The notes below the pieces were generated by a model. It worked only from the letters and a program-made list of their open reading frames with translations. It made no database searches and had not been told where the DNA came from. Of a stretch of 64,000 nucleotides of DNA, positions 62,594 through 64,000 are shown piece after piece. The stretch is from Serripes groenlandicus (lineage: Eukaryota > Mollusca > Bivalvia > Cardiida > Cardiidae): NCBI GenBank assembly GCA_031761405.1, contig JASEVX010000012.1, positions 21,906,860 to 21,970,859 on the forward strand, written 5' to 3'. A program made the position numbers and the translations under genes. Every line of letters begins with the position of its first letter. Position 1 is the stretch's first letter.

Positions 62594-62819
62594 CCCTTAC
62601 CCTCATACGACAATTCTGCAGCAGACGACTTTGAACTTATTTTGTCAAAACATAGAAAATCTCCATAATTGAATGGATAACCTATGACAAAAAGTGGAAA
62701 ACATTGTGGCAAAAGGAGAAATTGCACGTTTTGTGCAATTTCTTCTTTTGTCACTATGTTTTCAAAAAGCTGTCTGCTGCAGAGGTGTCAGAAAGTGTCT
62801 ATATGAGGGAAAGGGTTAA
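62590..62819 (-). mobile_element. TTAA MITE, full length (230 bp)
   Basis: TTAACCCTTACCCTCATACG to GAGGGAAAGGGTTAA. Apex GCACGTTTTGTGC. Shares TTAA with the older copy at the left. Confidence 0.97.
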
Positions 62820-63085
62820 AGCAGTTCATTGCCCATTTATTGCAGCCCAAACGTGGTGTATCATTTGCAGCTGATTTACACACCATCACAGTAATATCTG
62901 GGGTAGAGTATAGTTAGCATTGTGGTGATAATAGATCTATTTCCTCTCCAAACATCTTTCATATCTCTCATTATTTCTCTTATTTCTCAACAATATAAAC
63001 CTGATCCTTAACTTTGTGCAAAGGTATATATATTATCATGACATACATGTTTTTTTAATAAAAAAAATGAGCATTGTAAGTTTAA

Positions 63086-63800
63086 GCCGTGCTCAGCTGG
63101 ACGAGCTCTCGTGATCTCCCGGCGTCCGTCATCATTAATGTCTGTAAATTCATATTTTCCTACAAACACCTTTTATTAAAAAGTATTTCTAAAAAAAATT
63201 ACAGGAATGTTCATGAGGTGATCCTCTTTCAAAACTGTTAAAAGAATTGAATTTCATGTAAAAATAAAGTTGCATTGGCCACTTTAAATGACAACCATTA
63301 TTCTGATCCATAGAAAAACAAAGCCACCAGGATGCATGGATCTTTTTTCATTATGTATATGTTCTGTTCTAATTTGACCCGGCCGGGTAGCTCAATTGGT
63401 AGCGTATCTGACTCGTGATCTGGAGGTCACGGGTTCGATACCCGGTTGCGGCGACATTCTTTTGGGCGATGTTTTCCATTGCCTCTCACCTCTGATCTAT
63501 GTGAGAAAGTAGTCAGTGGCTTCGAAAGAATGTTGTGTAAGTACTGGTGTGGGAAAGCCAGGAAAACATGGGTAGGTGCACTGACCGCCGTGATATGACC
63601 AAAGCTGTTGAAAGCGGCGTTTAACTACAAACAAACAAACAAACAAACTGTTCTAATTTGAAAATAATGTGGTTAAAATGTTCCATGGGTGACACTCTGA
63701 CAAGATTGGTCAAATTATTACGATCCGTTGAAGAACATGGCCACCAGGGGGTCTGGTTTGTTTTCCTTACATGTATTGGGAAAAAACTTTGAAAACTATT
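63086..63800 (+). mobile_element. Rolling-circle-like element remnant split by a SINE
   Basis: CAGCTGGACGAGCTCTCGTG and CCGGCGTCCGTC leader, GAATGTTCATGAGGTGATCC, then after the SINE AAAATGTTCCATGGGTGAC and AACATGGCCACCAGGGGG. It resembles the AGCTCACC type. No 3' end. Confidence 0.6.
63378..63647 (+). mobile_element. SINE, complete
   Basis: Exact 14-bp target duplication CTGTTCTAATTTGA (63364-63377 and 63648-63661). tRNA-like head GGGTAGCTCAATTGGTAGC with B box GGGTTCGATACCCGG. Body GTCAGTGGCTTCGAAAGAATG, tail GAAAGCGGCGTTTAACTAC and (AAAC)n. The best preserved insertion in the window. The anticodon arm does not pair properly, so it is not a tRNA gene. Confidence 0.96.
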
Positions 63801-63813
63801 GAAGTTCTATTAA

Positions 63814-64000
63814 TTAACCCTTCCCTAGATATCGGACACCTGCAGCAGACGACTTTTGAAAACTTTGTGACAAAAGTAGAAATTGCTAAAAGAAGGCGAT
63901 TTCTCCTTTTGCCGCTATGTTTTCAACCCTTTTCAATAATGGATTTTCACTTATAGAAATTTTCCACATTTTTCCCTCAATGTTTTTTATTATTTCTGTT
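63814..64000 (+). mobile_element. TTAA MITE, runs off the window
   Basis: TTAACCCTTCCCTAGATATCG, CCTGCAGCAGACGAC, hairpin with decayed apex (GCTAAAAGAAGGC). The right end lies beyond 64000. Confidence 0.8.

Noticed and set aside
63378..63460. tRNA gene (also at 15825, 19237, 30540 on the minus strand, and 25180 on the minus strand)
   Set aside because: A and B boxes are good but anticodon or acceptor stems do not pair, and SINE bodies with poly-repeat tails and target duplications follow.

Overview
The window looks like nuclear DNA of a bivalve mollusc. Three things suggest this: tRNA-derived SINEs ending in GGCGTTAAACCC plus (AATC)n tails, arrays of 160-175 bp internal repeats inside elements ending in CTCTTGTTT, and one split protein-coding gene with long AT-rich introns. 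The group call rests on remembered repeat style, not on a search. There is no bacterial-type operon, rRNA or intact tRNA gene. Most of the sequence is mobile DNA.

Layout. Positions 1-6163 form one DIRS-family tyrosine-recombinase retrotransposon. Its two 155-bp inverted terminal repeats are identical, and its internal complementary region at 5808-5903 is an exact complement of the joined element ends, yet its coding region is broken. From 6.2 kb to the end the window is strewn with pieces of one TTAA-flanked MITE family (most intact copies exactly 230 bp, TTAACCCTTTCCC ends, a central hairpin). Other elements sit in or between these: rolling-circle-like elements (12-13 kb, 21-22 kb, 24-25 kb, 31-33 kb, 35 kb, 54-56 kb, 57.5-58.5 kb), a second hairpin MITE family of 246 bp (17.1, 37.0 and 60.0 kb), SINEs with target-site duplications, a non-autonomous hAT element (17.4-18.2 kb) with a minimal DIRS derivative inside it, and a 2.1-kb element with 104-bp terminal repeats (56.6-58.7 kb).

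Host gene. Four + strand exons at 42591-42644, 49492-49706, 51775-51893 and 59468-59718 join in a consistent reading frame. They encode an acidic stretch followed by a His/Arg/Lys-rich stretch resembling the variable cytoplasmic N-terminus of an SLC4 anion exchanger (AE2/AE3 type). The start codon and membrane domain lie outside the recognised exons. A repeat-poor block at 27661-28215 ending at a good splice donor could be an untranslated first exon. Weak exon-like open frames on the - strand at 37.7, 38.9, 39.2 and 53.1 kb may be parts of an antisense gene.

Most promising observations: (1) the exact DIRS circle-junction complement beside a ruined coding region, and a 153-bp DIRS derivative made only of termini; (2) paired changes in the apex of the TTAA-MITE hairpin, and the same apex in an unrelated MITE family; (3) rolling-circle-like elements inserted in T tracts around that hairpin; (4) part of the MITE amplified as a tandem array with an internal filled/empty site comparison.
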